From positions 1 to 45,325 of the forward strand of contig JBBQRG010000013.1 of NCBI GenBank assembly GCA_038215095.1: a stretch of DNA of 45,325 nt, given 5' to 3'. A program made the position numbers and the translations under genes. Below the pieces are notes generated by a model that worked only from the letters and a program-made list of their open reading frames with translations, made no database searches and was not told the origin of the DNA. How positions within the stretch are numbered: the stretch's first letter is position 1; each line of letters begins with the position of its first letter. Below, piece after piece: positions 44,508 through 45,325 of the stretch. The DNA comes from DATACN01 sp038215095. GTDB taxonomy: Bacteria; Actinomycetota; Thermoleophilia; Solirubrobacterales; Thermoleophilaceae.

Positions 44508-45325
44508 GTGGGAGGGTTCCGGAGAGCGCTGGGGGTGGCTGTCGGCCTGCTCGCGCTCGTTCCCGCGGCCGCGGCCGCCGCGCCGACGGCGCCCCTGGCC
44601 CAGCACGGCCGCTGGCTGACCGACGCCCGTGGCCGCGTGGTGGTCCTGCATGGCGTGAACATGGTCTTCAAGCGCCCGCCCTACGCCCCGGCCACGGCGG
44701 GCTTCGACGCCGCGGACGCCCGCTTCCTGCGCCGCGAGGGCTTCAACACCGTGCGGCTGGGGGTGATCTACAAGGGCGTGGAGCCCTCGCCCGGCAGCTA
44801 CGACGACGCCTACCTGGCCCAGATCGCCAAGAGTGTCAACGAGCTCTCCAAGCAGGGCATCTTCACGCTGCTCGACTTCCACCAGGACCTCTACAACGAG
44901 CGCTTCGATGGGGAGGGGTGGCCGGAGTGGGCGACGCTGGACGACGGTCTGCCCGCGGATCCCAAGCCCGGCTTCCCGGTCACCTACCTGTCCAGCCCAG
45001 GTCTCAACCGAGCCTTTGACAACTTCTGGGCCAACGCGCCGGACCCGGGCGGCATCGGCCTCCAGGACCGCTATGCAGCCGCTTGGGCGCACGTTGCCAA
45101 GGCGTTCAAGCGCGATGACGGCGTCCTCGGCTACGACCTCCTCAACGAACCGTGGCCGGGAACCGATTTCCCGACCTGTGCCAGCACGGAGGGGTGCCCG
45201 CTCTTCGACAACCAGAAGCTCGCGCCGTTCTCGACCCGGATGATCGACGCGATCCGTGCGGTCGAGTCGCGTCATATCGTCTTCTACGAGCCGAGCGTTC
45301 TGTTCAACTTCGATGTCGACACGAA
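44508..45325 (+). CDS. secreted GH5 glycoside hydrolase, endoglycoceramidase-like (partial, runs off window)
   Basis: The frame from GTG 44508 stays open to the window end (272 codons). A signal peptide is clear (RRALGVAVGLLALVPAAAAAA). The mature part matches family GH5: HGRWLTDARGRVVVLHGVNMVFKRPPYAP, FNTVRLGVIYKGVEPSPGSYD, LLDFHQDLYNERFDGEG, and the acid/base glutamate in LGYDLLNEPWPG. The GVNMVFKRPPY and DFHQDLY blocks are those of endoglycosylceramidases, which cleave glycan from ceramide. The nucleophile glutamate lies beyond the window. Other GH5 substrates remain possible. Confidence 0.85.
   Translation, partial: MGGFRRALGVAVGLLALVPAAAAAAPTAPLAQHGRWLTDARGRVVVLHGVNMVFKRPPYAPATAGFDAADARFLRREGFNTVRLGVIYKGVEPSPGSYDDAYLAQIAKSVNELSKQGIFTLLDFHQDLYNERFDGEGWPEWATLDDGLPADPKPGFPVTYLSSPGLNRAFDNFWANAPDPGGIGLQDRYAAAWAHVAKAFKRDDGVLGYDLLNEPWPGTDFPTCASTEGCPLFDNQKLAPFSTRMIDAIRAVESRHIVFYEPSVLFNFDVDT

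Noticed and set aside
1..45325. CRISPR array, prophage, insertion sequence or toxin-antitoxin/defence island
   Set aside because: No regularly spaced repeats, transposase, integrase, terminase, restriction-modification or toxin motifs were seen. The tRNA genes show no adjacent integrase or truncated tRNA copy.

Overview
The window is GC-rich, densely coded actinobacterial DNA. F420 biosynthesis, IolA-type methylmalonate-semialdehyde dehydrogenase, crotonyl-CoA carboxylase/reductase with ethylmalonyl-CoA mutase, a WhiG/FliA-type sigma factor and a DtxR-family regulator together suggest a deep-branching actinobacterium, most likely of the Thermoleophilia (Solirubrobacterales/Gaiellales). This is inference from gene content; no database search was run. 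It reads as chromosomal housekeeping DNA. No prophage, insertion sequence or CRISPR array was seen.

Layout. 1-2.5 kb: small genes, a phosphotriesterase-family hydrolase and four tRNAs (Gly-TCC, Trp-CCA, Leu-TAG, Leu-CAA). 2.5-13.6 kb: a membrane M28-type peptidase, then ketone-body and acyl-CoA genes (acetoacetyl-CoA synthetase, 3-hydroxybutyrate dehydrogenase, acyl-CoA carboxyltransferase, 3-hydroxybutyryl-CoA dehydrogenase, enoyl-CoA hydratase, HMG-CoA lyase, an MFS transporter, an SDR). 13.7-17.2 kb: a cofactor F420 operon (npdG-cofD-cofC-cofE-GNAT). 17.2-25.9 kb: an SDR, mmsA, an MlaE permease with a small membrane partner, a GntR regulator, fused FO synthase fbiC, an NMT1-like lipoprotein and a second SDR operon. 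25.9-34.2 kb: mntR-mntH, ygfZ, a phospholipid acyltransferase, a lipoprotein, a nuclease-fold coiled-coil protein, a GST-like protein, and ccr with a small partner. 34.2-38.5 kb: a c-di-GMP-I riboswitch in front of a GGDEF-EAL membrane protein, then a glycosyltransferase-like gene broken by an in-frame TAG. 38.4-45.3 kb: clpS with a metallo-beta-lactamase-fold gene, ethylmalonyl-CoA mutase and its G3E chaperone, a sigma factor, a MobA-like protein and the start of a secreted GH5 glycosidase.

Together the metabolic genes describe use of 3-hydroxybutyrate, acetoacetate, fatty acids, branched-chain amino acids and propionyl-CoA, with the ethylmalonyl-CoA route as probable acetyl-CoA assimilation. 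F420 is made and linked to NADP by NpdG.

The most interesting signals are structural. Many first genes have a TANNNT hexamer 6-8 nt before the start codon, as expected for leaderless mRNAs. Two genes have no usable ATG/GTG/TTG but fit CTG starts in CTGA overlaps. A 21-bp palindrome occurs three times. Convergent genes end either in a shared CTAG or around long imperfect hairpins. The c-di-GMP riboswitch is followed by a short ORF coupled to the GGDEF-EAL gene.
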